DNA from: Saccharofermentans sp.
GTDB lineage: Bacteria > Bacillota > Clostridia > Saccharofermentanales > Saccharofermentanaceae
Direction: 5' to 3'
NCBI GenBank assembly: GCA_024403655.1
Contig: JAKSRK010000012.1
Span: forward strand, 1-43,112
Length of the DNA: 43,112 bases
The notes under the pieces were generated by a model. It was given only the letters and a program-made list of their open reading frames with translations. It was not told the DNA's origin and ran no database searches. Positions within the stretch are counted from its first letter, which is position 1. Every line of letters begins with the position of its first letter. Positions 1-7,795 of the stretch are shown in pieces. The position numbers and the translations under genes were made by a program.

Positions 1-9
1 GCAAATTGA

Positions 10-30
10 TATAATTTATAGTAATTCTAA
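10..30 (+). promoter_or_regulatory. perR promoter -10 and PerR box
   Basis: A perfect TATAAT lies at 10-15; its -35 would fall before the window. Immediately downstream, 16-30 reads TTATAGTAATTCTAA, a 7-1-7 inverted repeat that differs from the Bacillus PerR box (TTATAATnATTATAA) at one base in each half. The position just after the -10 would let PerR block its own transcription. The site is seen; autoregulation is inferred. Confidence 0.7.
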
Positions 31-44
31 ATTATGGAGCCAAT

Positions 45-461
45 ATGCCAATCGAACTTAGTGCTACTGACAGACTGAGAGAATCAGGTATTAGAGTTAC
101 CGTACCAAGGCGAATTATCTTTCAGTATCTTATAGATAACAAGACTCATCCTACATGTGATCGTATATATAACGATCTTAAGGATACGAATTCTTCTTTG
201 TCGCTTGCAACCGTATATAACGTTACCGAGAAGCTTGTTCAGGAGAATCTGGTAAATGTATTTGTTGCTCCCGACGGTGAACATCACTACGACAGCATAA
301 CCGAATTTCACGGGCACTTATACTGTGAGCAGTGCATGACTATTTTTGACTTCAAGAGCAAACCGGATAAGATTCCCGACATCCTTAAGGGCGCCGTAAT
401 AAAGAGTGTCTCCTATATGGCTGTAGGCCACTGCCCGGAATGTGCCAAGAAGCGTAAATAA
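45..461 (+). CDS. perR: Fur-family peroxide-sensing repressor, PerR type
   Basis: This is a metal-dependent repressor that in known relatives senses H2O2 by iron-catalysed histidine oxidation and controls peroxide-defence genes. The 138 residues are the usual Fur/PerR length: an N-terminal winged helix (about 10-80) and a C-terminal dimerisation domain. Ligands align with Bacillus PerR: H35, D83, H89, H91 and D102 for the regulatory metal, and two CxxC pairs (C94/C97, C130/C133) for structural zinc. The start at 45 has a GGAG about 6 bases upstream. It is followed after 26 bases by rubrerythrin, a classic PerR target in clostridia, and a PerR-like box overlaps its own promoter. A Fur or Zur role is less likely given the D83 position and the partner gene. 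Confidence 0.88.
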   Translation: MPIELSATDRLRESGIRVTVPRRIIFQYLIDNKTHPTCDRIYNDLKDTNSSLSLATVYNVTEKLVQENLVNVFVAPDGEHHYDSITEFHGHLYCEQCMTIFDFKSKPDKIPDILKGAVIKSVSYMAVGHCPECAKKRK

Positions 462-487
462 GATTTTTATAACAGGAGGTTATACAT

Positions 488-1027
488 ATGGATTTAAAAG
501 GAACAAAGACGGAAGCCAATCTTCAGACTGCTTTTGCAGGTGAGTCCATGGCTACCAACAAGTATGCTTACTATGCATCCAAGGCGAAGAAGGAAGGTTA
601 TGTTCAGATATCTAACATCTTTACAGAGACTTCCGGAAATGAGCGTGAGCATGCCAAGATGTGGTTTAAGAAGCTTCATGGCAATACTGTTCCCGATACA
701 ATGACAAATCTTCTCGATGCAGCTTCAGGCGAGAACGGCGAGTGGACTGAGATGTATAAGACATTTGCTGCTGAGGCAAGGGAAGAGGGCTTCAACGACA
801 TTGCAGACCTTTTTGAGATGGTAGGCGGTATTGAGAAGGAGCACGAGGAAAGATACAGAAAGCTTGCTGAGCACCTTGAGAAGGGTATGACTTTCGAAAG
901 AGACGGCGTAACTATCTGGAAGTGCCTTAACTGCGGTTACATCCACTACGGCGACAAGGCTCCCGAAGTATGCCCCGTATGTGCTCATCCCAAAGCTTAT
1001 TTTGAAGAGCAGACAAAGAATTACTGA
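488..1027 (+). CDS. rbr: Rubrerythrin
   Basis: A non-haem di-iron peroxidase that reduces H2O2 in the cytoplasm of anaerobes using electrons from rubredoxin or NADH-linked reductases. The 179-residue protein has an N-terminal four-helix ferritin-like domain (about 1-140) with the expected ExxH pairs (NEREHAKM and GIEKEHEERY) and a C-terminal rubredoxin-like Fe(Cys)4 domain with two CxxC motifs (CLNCGY and CPVCAHP). A strong AGGAGG at 474-479 precedes the ATG. It is the second gene after perR with no terminator between them, so both probably respond to peroxide together. A terminator follows at once. Confidence 0.95.
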   Translation: MDLKGTKTEANLQTAFAGESMATNKYAYYASKAKKEGYVQISNIFTETSGNEREHAKMWFKKLHGNTVPDTMTNLLDAASGENGEWTEMYKTFAAEAREEGFNDIADLFEMVGGIEKEHEERYRKLAEHLEKGMTFERDGVTIWKCLNCGYIHYGDKAPEVCPVCAHPKAYFEEQTKNY

Positions 1028-1050
1028 TAACTGATATTCGGAAACCAAAC

Positions 1051-1088
1051 AAAAGGAAGGGCCGCCTTATGACGGTCCTTCCTTTTTG
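1051..1088 (+). terminator. Intrinsic terminator after rubrerythrin, likely bidirectional
   Basis: A stem of about 13 pairs (AAAAGGAAGGgCCG against CGGtCCTTCCTTTTT) around a short loop is followed by a T-run. On the minus strand the same hairpin ends in TTCCTTTTGTTT, so it can also stop mscL transcription arriving from the right. Confidence 0.88.
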
Positions 1089-1111
1089 CAAATCGGCTAT
1101 ATAATTTAAAA

Positions 1112-1543
1112 TTACTTATTAGCGAGTGCGTCTCTGATTTCTGTAAGAAGCTTAACTTCTTCGGAAGGTTCAGCAGGTGCAGCAGGTGCTTCCTCTTCCT
1201 TCTTCTTTGCGAGCTTCTTAGCCTGCTCAGATGCAGTATTGATAGCCTTGATGAGGCAGAAAAGAATAAGAGCGATGATTAAGAAGTTAATGATTGCTGA
1301 AATGAATGCGCCGTAATCAAAAGATACGCCTGCAATCTCAAAAGCTCCGCCTACGATCTGAGGGTTGCCTGCTTCGTCGTACTTAACTCCGCCTGTTACT
1401 ACAGCAATTAAGGGATTGATAAAACTTGTTGTAAGTGATGTAACGATACTTGAGAAAGCACCACCGATGATAACACCGATTGCCATGTCCATTACATTGC
1501 CCTTAAGAGCGAATTCCTTAAATTCCTTCAAAAAATTACCCAT
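1112..1543 (-). CDS. mscL: Large-conductance mechanosensitive channel MscL
   Basis: A homopentameric membrane channel that opens under high membrane tension and releases solutes after hypo-osmotic shock. The 143 residues fit the family (about 130-150). The N-terminal amphipathic helix (MGNFLKEFKEFALKGN) leads into TM1 (about 16-45, rich in small residues: AIGVIIGGAFSSIV). A periplasmic-type loop follows, then TM2 (about 75-100) and a charged cytoplasmic helix ending in a conserved-looking LLTEIRDALANK bundle. The linker before that helix is unusually rich in E, A and P. The start has a GGAGGG Shine-Dalgarno on the minus strand (1552-1557). It is a single-gene unit converging on rubrerythrin. 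Confidence 0.95.
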   Translation of the reverse strand: MGNFLKEFKEFALKGNVMDMAIGVIIGGAFSSIVTSLTTSFINPLIAVVTGGVKYDEAGNPQIVGGAFEIAGVSFDYGAFISAIINFLIIALILFCLIKAINTASEQAKKLAKKKEEEAPAAPAEPSEEVKLLTEIRDALANK

Positions 1544-1654
1544 TAGAAATGCCCTCCATATAATAATAGGATAGATGTATACGTATCTAATTGTAGTTAA
1601 ATTGGCATGAAAATGTGTAACGGGATGATTACAAAACTGTTTTATTATTAAAAA

Positions 1655-1691
1655 CTAAAAACAGCTCCGCCTCATGAGAAGCGGAGCCGGT
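1655..1691 (-). terminator. Intrinsic terminator for the minus-strand P-loop gene
   Basis: Read on the minus strand, GCTCCGC (1687-1681) pairs with GCGGAGC (1670-1664) around a 10-base loop and is followed by GTTTTTAGTTTTT. It lies about 35 bases past the stop of the 1723-2130 gene and separates it from mscL. Confidence 0.8.
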
Positions 1692-1722
1692 TATATTCAG
1701 TGTGAGATAGATCAGTTAATGA

Positions 1723-2130
1723 TCAGCAGAAACACTTGATTTCTTCGGGAAGACTGTCAGTCTTGGAGCTGACAATGATACTTGCTGTAATCTGTGTATC
1801 CTTAAGGAATGCGTCAAGACCTGTAACAAAAGCCTTGAGTGCTTCCAAATCGCAGTTATCTGCTACCTTGCAGATGCTGTCGATATAAATGTGAGTAAGG
1901 TCATAATCCTTGGAACATATGCCGCAAATAAATGCTAAGAGCTGCTCATAACCGGAGACGGGATATTCTGTCATGTTGACGAGTCTTACATTCGGCTTCA
2001 GGAGCTGATCGAGCCTCGTACCTCTCTCGATGCAGACAACATTGTTATCCTGAGCCGCTACGGAATTGATGTCGTCGACAAGACGTGCCGTCTTACCTGT
2101 TCCTTTCTCGCCTGCGATAATCTTAATCAT
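1723..2130 (-). CDS. Small P-loop ATP-binding protein of unknown role
   Basis: A 135-residue protein starting MIKIIAGEKGTGKTARLV, with a clear Walker A (GEKGTGKT, residues 7-14). Further on, DLTHIYIDSI looks like a Walker B strand ending in Asp. No DNA-binding or membrane segment is visible. It resembles short proteins of Clostridia usually labelled hypothetical or ATP-binding, sometimes mis-called twitching motility protein; I recognise the type but not a function. The sequence is too short for a full AAA or RecA domain with sensor regions, so it may be a nucleotide switch or a reduced kinase-like fold. A minus-strand Shine-Dalgarno (AAAGGAGA, 2145-2138) supports the start. It has its own promoter and terminator. 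Confidence 0.75.
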   Translation of the reverse strand: MIKIIAGEKGTGKTARLVDDINSVAAQDNNVVCIERGTRLDQLLKPNVRLVNMTEYPVSGYEQLLAFICGICSKDYDLTHIYIDSICKVADNCDLEALKAFVTGLDAFLKDTQITASIIVSSKTDSLPEEIKCFC

Positions 2131-2176
2131 AAGCTGTTCTCCTTTGATACTGGACTCTCCCTCTCGGGATAGTTTT

Positions 2177-2205
2177 ATTGTACTGTATGTGGCTGTTATT
2201 TTGAA
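2177..2205 (-). promoter_or_regulatory. Promoter of the minus-strand P-loop gene
   Basis: On the minus strand, TTCAAA (2205-2200) and TACAAT (2182-2177) are separated by 17 bases, a sigma-A type arrangement. It drives the 1723-2130 gene and is divergent from the rimP promoter about 60 bases away. Confidence 0.55.
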
Positions 2206-2264
2206 TAGTAAATTAGTGAAAAATATGGAAACTTTTGTGAATAATACACAGAATAAAATTCTAT

Positions 2265-2294
2265 TTGCGGAACTTGTTCTTAATATGTTATTAT
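2265..2294 (+). promoter_or_regulatory. Promoter of the rimP-nusA-infB operon
   Basis: TTGCGG (2265-2270) and TATTAT (2289-2294) are spaced by 18 bases, predicting a transcript start near 2301 and a leader of about 79 bases. The -10 fit is good and the -35 fit moderate. Confidence 0.5.
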
Positions 2295-2322
2295 AGTCAC
2301 GTTGAGATTTACTTTATTAGGT

Positions 2323-2352
2323 AAACGGGCTTCTTCGAAGGCTCGTTTTTTT
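2323..2352 (+). promoter_or_regulatory. Terminator-like hairpin in the rimP-nusA leader (possible attenuator)
   Basis: AAACGGGCTTC (2323-2333) pairs with GAAGGCTCGTTT (2337-2348), with one bulged G and one G-U pair, and is followed by a T-run to 2352. No gene on this strand ends upstream, because the upstream gene runs the other way. The structure therefore lies inside the operon's own leader, between promoter and first Shine-Dalgarno (AGGGGAGGAA, 2361-2370). A NusA-responsive attenuator is the natural reading. Confidence 0.65.
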
Positions 2353-2379
2353 GTTTTATTAGGGGAGGAAAATCATTTA

Positions 2380-2844
2380 ATGGCAGGAAGAAGCAAGATT
2401 GCTCAGGCTGCATATGATATAGCGCTTCCACTCGCAGAACAGATGGGTCTTGAACTTGTTGATGCTGAATACAAGAAGGAAGGTCAGAGTACATTCCTTC
2501 GTCTGTACATAGACAAGAAGGGCGGTCTTGACATAGACGACTGCGAGAATTTCAGCAGGACGATTGATCCGATCCTGGATGAGAAGCTTAAGCATGATGC
2601 GGACTATTTTGAAGTATCATCACCGGGTCTTACAAGACCTTTGACAACAATGGCTGACTACAGAAGATATGAGGGAGAGCCGGTTGATATCAGCCTCTTC
2701 TCCGCATACGAAGGCAGCAAAGAGTACACGGGAATTATATCCGGAAGCGACGAGTCAGGTGTAACAATCGCACTCGATGACGAAGAAGAAGTTACTTTCG
2801 CATATAAAGATATATCCAAGGCCGTAAGGCATATTGAATTCTGA
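2380..2844 (+). CDS. rimP: Ribosome maturation factor RimP
   Basis: RimP binds the 30S precursor and helps early 16S rRNA and S12 assembly. The 154 residues match the family: an N-terminal alpha/beta domain (about 1-80, with the typical GLELVDAEY and LRLYIDKKGG strands and the DIDDCENFSRTIDPIL helix), the conserved EVSSPGLTRPL turn, then a C-terminal Sm-like barrel (about 90-154). I chose the ATG at 2380 because AGGGGAGGAA sits 10 bases upstream. The open frame extends back to 2302, but that stretch is the leader hairpin. First gene of the nusA operon, 23 bases before nusA. Confidence 0.93.
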   Translation: MAGRSKIAQAAYDIALPLAEQMGLELVDAEYKKEGQSTFLRLYIDKKGGLDIDDCENFSRTIDPILDEKLKHDADYFEVSSPGLTRPLTTMADYRRYEGEPVDISLFSAYEGSKEYTGIISGSDESGVTIALDDEEEVTFAYKDISKAVRHIEF

Positions 2845-2867
2845 TAAATAACAGGGAGGAAAATATA

Positions 2868-4019
2868 ATGGCAAAGAAAATTCAGAACGAGGAACCTAAG
2901 GACAACGTACTTGACGCGATCAAGATGTTGGCTAAGGAAAGAGGTATCGAAGAAGAGGAACTCGTTACAGCAGTAGAAGAAGGTATCGTTACTGCTTTCA
3001 GACGTGAGTTCTCCGGTTCTTCCGCTATCGAGCACGTAGAAGCTGAGATCGACAGAATTACAGGTGAGATCTTCGTTTACAAGCTCGTAGAAGTAGTTGG
3101 AGAAGTTGAAGACGAAGCTAATCAGATTTCCTTGCAGGATGCAAAGGCAATGGATCCCGATCTTGAGCTCGGTGATGAGATTGAGGTTGGTATCGAGGTT
3201 GAGAAGCTCGGACGTCTTGCAGCTACTGCAGCCAAGAGTGCTATCTCCCAGAAGGTAAGAGATGCTGAGTACAGAAGAATCAACAATGATTTCTCCGGTA
3301 AGATCGGCGAGCTTGCATCAGGTATTATCCTTCGTAAGGATGCAAGAAATGTATATGTAGATATTGACCGTGCTGAGGCTGTTCTTCCCAGAGAAGGCCA
3401 GATCAGAAACGAGCAGTACGATACAAACAGAACTATGAAGTTCCTTGTTCTTTGTGTAGAAGACCACAACGGCAGACCTTCTATCACAGTATCAAGAACA
3501 TCCAATGAGCTTGTCAGAAAGCTTTTTGAACTTGAGATTCCCGAGATTAAGTCCGGTGAGGTAATCATTCAAGCTGTATCAAGAGAGCCCGGTTCAAGAT
3601 CCAAGGTTGCTGTTTATTCCAGAGATGAGAATATCGATGCTAAGGGTTCATGCGTAGGTCAGAGAGGCCAGAGAGTTCAGGAGATTATGAATGAGCTTGG
3701 CGGCGAGAAGATTGATATCGTTGACTGGAACGAAGATCCCGCACTTTTCATTTCCGAAGCACTTCAGCCTGCTAAGGTTCTTCGCGTAGATACTGAGATT
3801 ACTACTAACGAAGACGGTTCTCAGGACAGAAGAGCAAAGGTTATCGTTCCCGATTCCCAGTTCACACTTGCAATCGGAAGAAGCGGACAGAATGTTCGTC
3901 TTGCAGCAAGACTTACAGGATTCAAGATTGATATCAAGAGAGAATCCGAAGAGATTAGCGAGACTACTCAGCTCATGGGCGATGCTTTCCAGGTAGTTGA
4001 GAGCGAAGAGGAGAACTGA
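2868..4019 (+). CDS. nusA: Transcription termination/antitermination factor NusA
   Basis: NusA binds RNA polymerase near the exit channel, promotes pausing and hairpin-dependent termination, and takes part in rRNA antitermination. The 383-residue protein has an N-terminal polymerase-binding domain (about 1-125, starting after a short charged lead), an S1 domain (about 135-200, [24 protein letters not shown] strand pattern) and two KH domains (about 230-365, with [11 protein letters not shown] and the second [16 protein letters not shown]). It lacks the extra C-terminal acidic repeats of E. coli, as usual in Firmicutes. AGGGAGG precedes the ATG. The adjacent leader hairpin suggests feedback by NusA itself. 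Confidence 0.97.
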   Translation: MAKKIQNEEPKDNVLDAIKMLAKERGIEEEELVTAVEEGIVTAFRREFSGSSAIEHVEAEIDRITGEIFVYKLVEVVGEVEDEANQISLQDAKAMDPDLELGDEIEVGIEVEKLGRLAATAAKSAISQKVRDAEYRRINNDFSGKIGELASGIILRKDARNVYVDIDRAEAVLPREGQIRNEQYDTNRTMKFLVLCVEDHNGRPSITVSRTSNELVRKLFELEIPEIKSGEVIIQAVSREPGSRSKVAVYSRDENIDAKGSCVGQRGQRVQEIMNELGGEKIDIVDWNEDPALFISEALQPAKVLRVDTEITTNEDGSQDRRAKVIVPDSQFTLAIGRSGQNVRLAARLTGFKIDIKRESEEISETTQLMGDAFQVVESEEEN

Positions 4020-4024
4020 TCCTG

Positions 4025-4321
4025 ATGATGAAGAAGAAGCCTCAGAGAATGTGTGTTTCCTGTCGTCAGAGACGTGATAAGAAAGATCTTATGAGAGTCG
4101 TTCTGGACAGTGAAGGTAACATCAGCTACGATCCCTCGGGCAAGCTTCCCGGCAGAGGTTCATATCTTTGCAAAAACGAGGAGTGCATCATGATTGAGCT
4201 TAAGGCTCACCGCCTGTCAAAGGGATTAAGGCACGGAGTTGACGAAGAGCAGCTTCGTTCTGTGGCAAAGGAGCTCCTGGAGCTTTGTGAGAAGAACCCG
4301 GTGGACGCAGATGACAACTGA
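4025..4321 (+). CDS. ylxR: YlxR/RnpM family RNA-binding protein
   Basis: A small basic protein (98 residues) of the DUF448 family; in Bacillus the homologue binds RNase P RNA and modulates its activity. The hallmark CVSCRQRRDKKDLMRVV is at residues 9-25, followed by the GRGSYLC motif and a helix. Two ATGs in tandem (4025 and 4028) could both serve as start. It sits 5 bases after nusA and overlaps the next gene by 11 bases, the usual nusA-ylxR-ylxQ-infB order. Confidence 0.92.
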   Translation: MMKKKPQRMCVSCRQRRDKKDLMRVVLDSEGNISYDPSGKLPGRGSYLCKNEECIMIELKAHRLSKGLRHGVDEEQLRSVAKELLELCEKNPVDADDN

Positions 4322-4652
4322 AGATAAGATTCTGGGTTTTATAGGGCTCGCGATGAGAGCAGGTAAAGTGGCTTCCGGTTATGACATGGCACTATCGGCC
4401 ATATCAGGCGGCCAGGCCAAACTCCTGATTCTCTCAAAGGACATTTCCAGGAATACACTTGGAAAGCTTCTTAAGAGATTAGAATCCGACGGGATAGAGG
4501 CTCCGGATGCATACAGCTTTTCAAAAGCATCAAGGCTCGGAGACGCTATCGGAAAGCCGGACAGGGCTGTAATTGCAATAACCGATGAGGGTTTTGCAAA
4601 GAAGCTGTCCACTATGTTAGAAGAATATGATGACACAAAGGAGACTGACTGA
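4311..4652 (+). CDS. ylxQ: L7Ae-family RNA-binding protein YlxQ
   Basis: A 113-residue protein of the L7Ae/L30e/S12e/Gadd45 fold, which binds kink-turn-like RNA; its cellular role is not settled. The signature pattern is present: [20 protein letters not shown], then a strand [12 protein letters not shown] and a helix, then [18 protein letters not shown] start at the ATG at 4311, which overlaps the ylxR stop, because the extension back to 4239 is the ylxR reading frame shadow. Its last base is shared with the infB start (TGATG), indicating translational coupling. Confidence 0.88.
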   Translation: MTTEDKILGFIGLAMRAGKVASGYDMALSAISGGQAKLLILSKDISRNTLGKLLKRLESDGIEAPDAYSFSKASRLGDAIGKPDRAVIAITDEGFAKKLSTMLEEYDDTKETD

Positions 4653-7372
4653 TGAGTGAAGATAATGAAAAGAATAAGCCACAGATAATCCTTGGAGGAG
4701 TATCGGGCAACAAGGAACTCAAAGTTAGAAGAGTTCATAAGAAGAAGACAGAACAGCCTTCTGAGACTGAAGCTCCTTCAAAGGGAGAAGTAAAGGAGCC
4801 CGTAAAGAGCGCTCCCGTTAAGAAAGTTGAAGAAGTTAAGGAGACAGTAAAGGCTGCGGCTCCCGCACCTGCTCCTGTTAAGAAGGCAGAGGAAGCACCT
4901 GCTAAGCCTGCAGCTGCACCTGCTCCTGAGAAGAAGCCCGTTGTAAAGGAAGCTGACAAGGCTCCCGAGAAGAAGCCTCAGCCTCAGACTCAGGCAGCTG
5001 CACCCAAGCGTGCAGAGGCAGCAGAGAAGAAGGCAGAAGCTCCTGCCGCTAAGCCTGCTGCAGCTCCTGAGAAGAAGGAAGTAGTTATTGACAGAAGAAA
5101 GATATCTTCTGCCGTAGTCGCTATGCCTGAGACAGTAAGATCTTCTACGGTTATTTCAGATAACAGAGGCGGAAGATATAACCGTGACGGTAATCGTCAG
5201 GGCGGTAACAGAAACGGTGGTTATAACCGTGACGGCGGCAACAGAAGCGGCGGTGGCAACAGAGGCCCTCACGCAGGCGGCGGATTTGCCAAGGATAAGG
5301 ATGATGAGACACCTAATCGTCCTCCCATGTCCAGAAAGCCTTCCAAGCCCAAGGGAGAATCTCCTCTTGATGAGATGAAGAAGAGCCGTGCTAACTTTGC
5401 TGAGAAGAGCGCTATCGAGAAGAGACATAACGATAATGATCAGCAGAGAAGAGAGAACGGCAGAACTCAGAATAATTCCGATCGTCGAATGAAGAATAAC
5501 AATTCCAAGTTCAACGGCAGAATCAATGCTGACGGTGAGTATGATGATTATTCATACGGAAGAAAGAAGAAGAAGAAGAGCACATATATTGCTCAGCCTG
5601 TAGTAGAGCAGGTTATTACCGATGTTCAGATTCCTCCCTTCATTACGGTTAAGGATTTTGCTGAGGGTATCGGTAAGAAGAGCTCCGATGTTATTAAGGA
5701 ACTCATGAAGCTTGGTGTTCTTGCTACAATCAACCAGGAACTCGACTTTGATACAGCTTGTCTCCTTGCAGATGCATTTGGTATCAACGCTACACTTCTT
5801 GAGGAAGTTACAGAAGAAGATATCCTCTTCGATGACGATGCTGATGATATGCCTTCCGACAACCTCGAGTCCAGACCTCCTGTTGTTGTTGTAATGGGTC
5901 ACGTTGACCATGGTAAGACTTCACTTCTCGACAGAATCAGATCTGCTTCTGTTGTAGCCGGTGAGGCAGGTGGTATTACACAGCACATCGGTGCTTACAC
6001 AGTAAGAGTAAAGGGACGTCAGATTACTTTCCTTGATACTCCCGGTCACGAAGCTTTTACAACGATGAGAGCAAGAGGTGCAAACTTCACTGATATCGCA
6101 ATCCTTGTAGTAGCTGCTGACGACGGTGTAATGCCTCAGACAATCGAGTCCATCAACCACGCTAAGGCTGCTAATACTGAGATTGTTGTAGCAATTAACA
6201 AGATTGATAAGCCCGGTGCTAACCCTGAGAAGGTTAAGCAGGAACTTACAAACTACGAACTTATTCCTGAGGAGTGGGGCGGTTCCACAATTATGGTTCC
6301 CGTATCTGCTAAGAAGGGCGAAGGTATCGATGACCTCCTTGAGAACGTTCTCCTTGTAGCTGACGTTCAGGAGCTTAAGGCTGATCCTACAAGACAGGCT
6401 AAGGGTGCCGTTATCGAGGCTAAGCTTGATAAGAACAGAGGTCCCGTTGCTACAGTTCTCGTTCAGAGAGGTACATTGAAGCAGGGCGACAGTGTTGTCT
6501 GCGGTGCTATGATCGGTAACGTCAGAGCTATGTACGACGATAAGGGTAAGGACATTAAGAAGGCTGGCCCTTCAACTCCCGTTGAGATCCTCGGTCTTCC
6601 CGAAGTACCCGAGGCAGGCGAGATGCTCTACGCCGTAACAGACGACAAGATGGCTAGACAGCTTGTTGAGAAGAGAAGAATCAAGCAGCGTGAGGATCAT
6701 ATCAGAAAGAGCTCCAAGATGAGCCTTGAGAACCTTGCTGCAGCAATGGCAGAGGGTGATGTTAAGGATCTTAACCTTATCATTAAGGCTGACGTACAGG
6801 GTTCTGTCGAGGCTGTTACACAGTCTGTTGAGAAGCTCTCCAATGAGGAAGTACACGTTAAGGTTATTCATGGTGCCGTTGGTGCTATCAACGAGTCCGA
6901 TATCATGCTTGCTGACGTATCTAACGCCATCATCATCGGATTCAACGTACGTCCTAATGCTGCTATCTCCGAGAAGGCTAAGGAAGCAGGTGTCGACATC
7001 AGACCTTACAGCGTCATCTATAACGCTATCGAAGATATCGAGTCCGCTATGAAGGGTATGCTTGCTCCTAAGTTCGAGGAAGTTGTACTCGGTCATGTTG
7101 AGATCAGAGAAATCTTCAAGGTCAGCGGCGTAGGTACAATCGGTGGTGCTTATGTAACAGACGGTAAGATCACAAGAAATTGCGGCGTAAGAGTACTTCG
7201 CGATGATATCGTAATCTATACCGGTAAGCTTGGATCCTTACAGAGAATGAAGGATGCAGTCAAGGAAGTTAACTACGGCTACGAGTGCGGTCTTTCTATC
7301 GAGAACTATAACGATATCAAGATCGGCGATACTATCGAAGCATTCGAAGAGCGTGAAGTTGCCCGCGACTGA
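4652..7372 (+). CDS. infB: Translation initiation factor IF-2
   Basis: A GTPase that delivers initiator fMet-tRNA to the 30S subunit and promotes 50S joining. The 906 residues split into a long disordered N-terminus, an IF2N region (about 325-385), the G domain starting at residue 415 ([24 protein letters not shown]) and C-terminal domains II-IV. The N-terminus has two unlike parts: an A/P/K/E repeat tract (about 25-145) and an RG/NG-rich tract (about 170-215, coded by roughly 5160-5285) with repeated RDG and GGNR units. The latter resembles RNA-binding RGG regions. The G domain motifs are intact, so the protein should be fully functional. Confidence 0.97.
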   Translation: MSEDNEKNKPQIILGGVSGNKELKVRRVHKKKTEQPSETEAPSKGEVKEPVKSAPVKKVEEVKETVKAAAPAPAPVKKAEEAPAKPAAAPAPEKKPVVKEADKAPEKKPQPQTQAAAPKRAEAAEKKAEAPAAKPAAAPEKKEVVIDRRKISSAVVAMPETVRSSTVISDNRGGRYNRDGNRQGGNRNGGYNRDGGNRSGGGNRGPHAGGGFAKDKDDETPNRPPMSRKPSKPKGESPLDEMKKSRANFAEKSAIEKRHNDNDQQRRENGRTQNNSDRRMKNNNSKFNGRINADGEYDDYSYGRKKKKKSTYIAQPVVEQVITDVQIPPFITVKDFAEGIGKKSSDVIKELMKLGVLATINQELDFDTACLLADAFGINATLLEEVTEEDILFDDDADDMPSDNLESRPPVVVVMGHVDHGKTSLLDRIRSASVVAGEAGGITQHIGAYTVRVKGRQITFLDTPGHEAFTTMRARGANFTDIAILVVAADDGVMPQTIESINHAKAANTEIVVAINKIDKPGANPEKVKQELTNYELIPEEWGGSTIMVPVSAKKGEGIDDLLENVLLVADVQELKADPTRQAKGAVIEAKLDKNRGPVATVLVQRGTLKQGDSVVCGAMIGNVRAMYDDKGKDIKKAGPSTPVEILGLPEVPEAGEMLYAVTDDKMARQLVEKRRIKQREDHIRKSSKMSLENLAAAMAEGDVKDLNLIIKADVQGSVEAVTQSVEKLSNEEVHVKVIHGAVGAINESDIMLADVSNAIIIGFNVRPNAAISEKAKEAGVDIRPYSVIYNAIEDIESAMKGMLAPKFEEVVLGHVEIREIFKVSGVGTIGGAYVTDGKITRNCGVRVLRDDIVIYTGKLGSLQRMKDAVKEVNYGYECGLSIENYNDIKIGDTIEAFEEREVARD

Positions 7373-7388
7373 TATACAGGAGTAATTA

Positions 7389-7790
7389 ATGCGAAGAAAT
7401 AGAGCACAGATCGTCGGAGACGAGATGCAGAAGGTGATATCGGAGATCCTTGCCTCTAAGGTAAAGGATCCGAGAATCCCCCTTCTTACTTCGGTCACCA
7501 GAGTAAAGATGTCATCTGACCTTACTCATGCAATGATTGATATATCCGTTTTCGGTGATGCAAAAGCGAAGAAAGACTGCATGGACGCTATAGAACATGC
7601 AAAGGGATTTATCAGATTTGAGATGTGTAAGCACATCAATCTGAGAGTAGCTCCCGAATTACACTTCAGCCTGGACGAGACTCTCGAAGAAGCTGCCCGT
7701 ATGGAAGCTCTCATCGATAAGACTCTTGCCGATGACGAGAGAAGACGTCAGGAGTTCGGAGTGTCTGAAGAAAAATCAGAAGAGGAATAA
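7389..7790 (+). CDS. rbfA: Ribosome-binding factor A
   Basis: RbfA binds the neck of the 30S precursor near helix 1 of 16S rRNA and is needed for late maturation and cold adaptation. The 133 residues show the KH-like fold: N-terminal RRNRAQIVGDEMQKVISEIL, the conserved KDPRI with following strand, and the final LHFSLDETLEEAARMEALID stretch. The acidic C-terminal tail (after about 115) is longer than the core needs. It starts 16 bases after infB behind an AGGAG. Confidence 0.95.
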   Translation: MRRNRAQIVGDEMQKVISEILASKVKDPRIPLLTSVTRVKMSSDLTHAMIDISVFGDAKAKKDCMDAIEHAKGFIRFEMCKHINLRVAPELHFSLDETLEEAARMEALIDKTLADDERRRQEFGVSEEKSEEE

Positions 7791-7795
7791 TCATT

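Noticed and set aside
1572..1588. AGATgTATACgTATCT-like palindrome upstream of mscL (minus strand)
   Set aside because: An imperfect dyad in AT-rich sequence with no partner copy and no regulator gene nearby; too common by chance.
2302..2379. N-terminal extension of rimP back to 2302
   Set aside because: It would translate the leader hairpin, and the good ribosome site (2361-2370) points to the ATG at 2380.
4239..4310. N-terminal extension of ylxQ back to 4239
   Set aside because: This is the +1 frame of ylxR; the L7Ae fold begins just after ATG 4311.
4735..4959. Ala/Gly/Thr-rich minus-strand ORF opposite the infB repeat tract
   Set aside because: Composition follows directly from the complement of A/P/K/E repeats; no start signal.
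5160..5290. Repeat-rich DNA in infB as a possible CRISPR-like or tandem array
   Set aside because: The repeats are in frame, code for Arg/Gly/Asn units of unequal length and are not separated by unique spacers.
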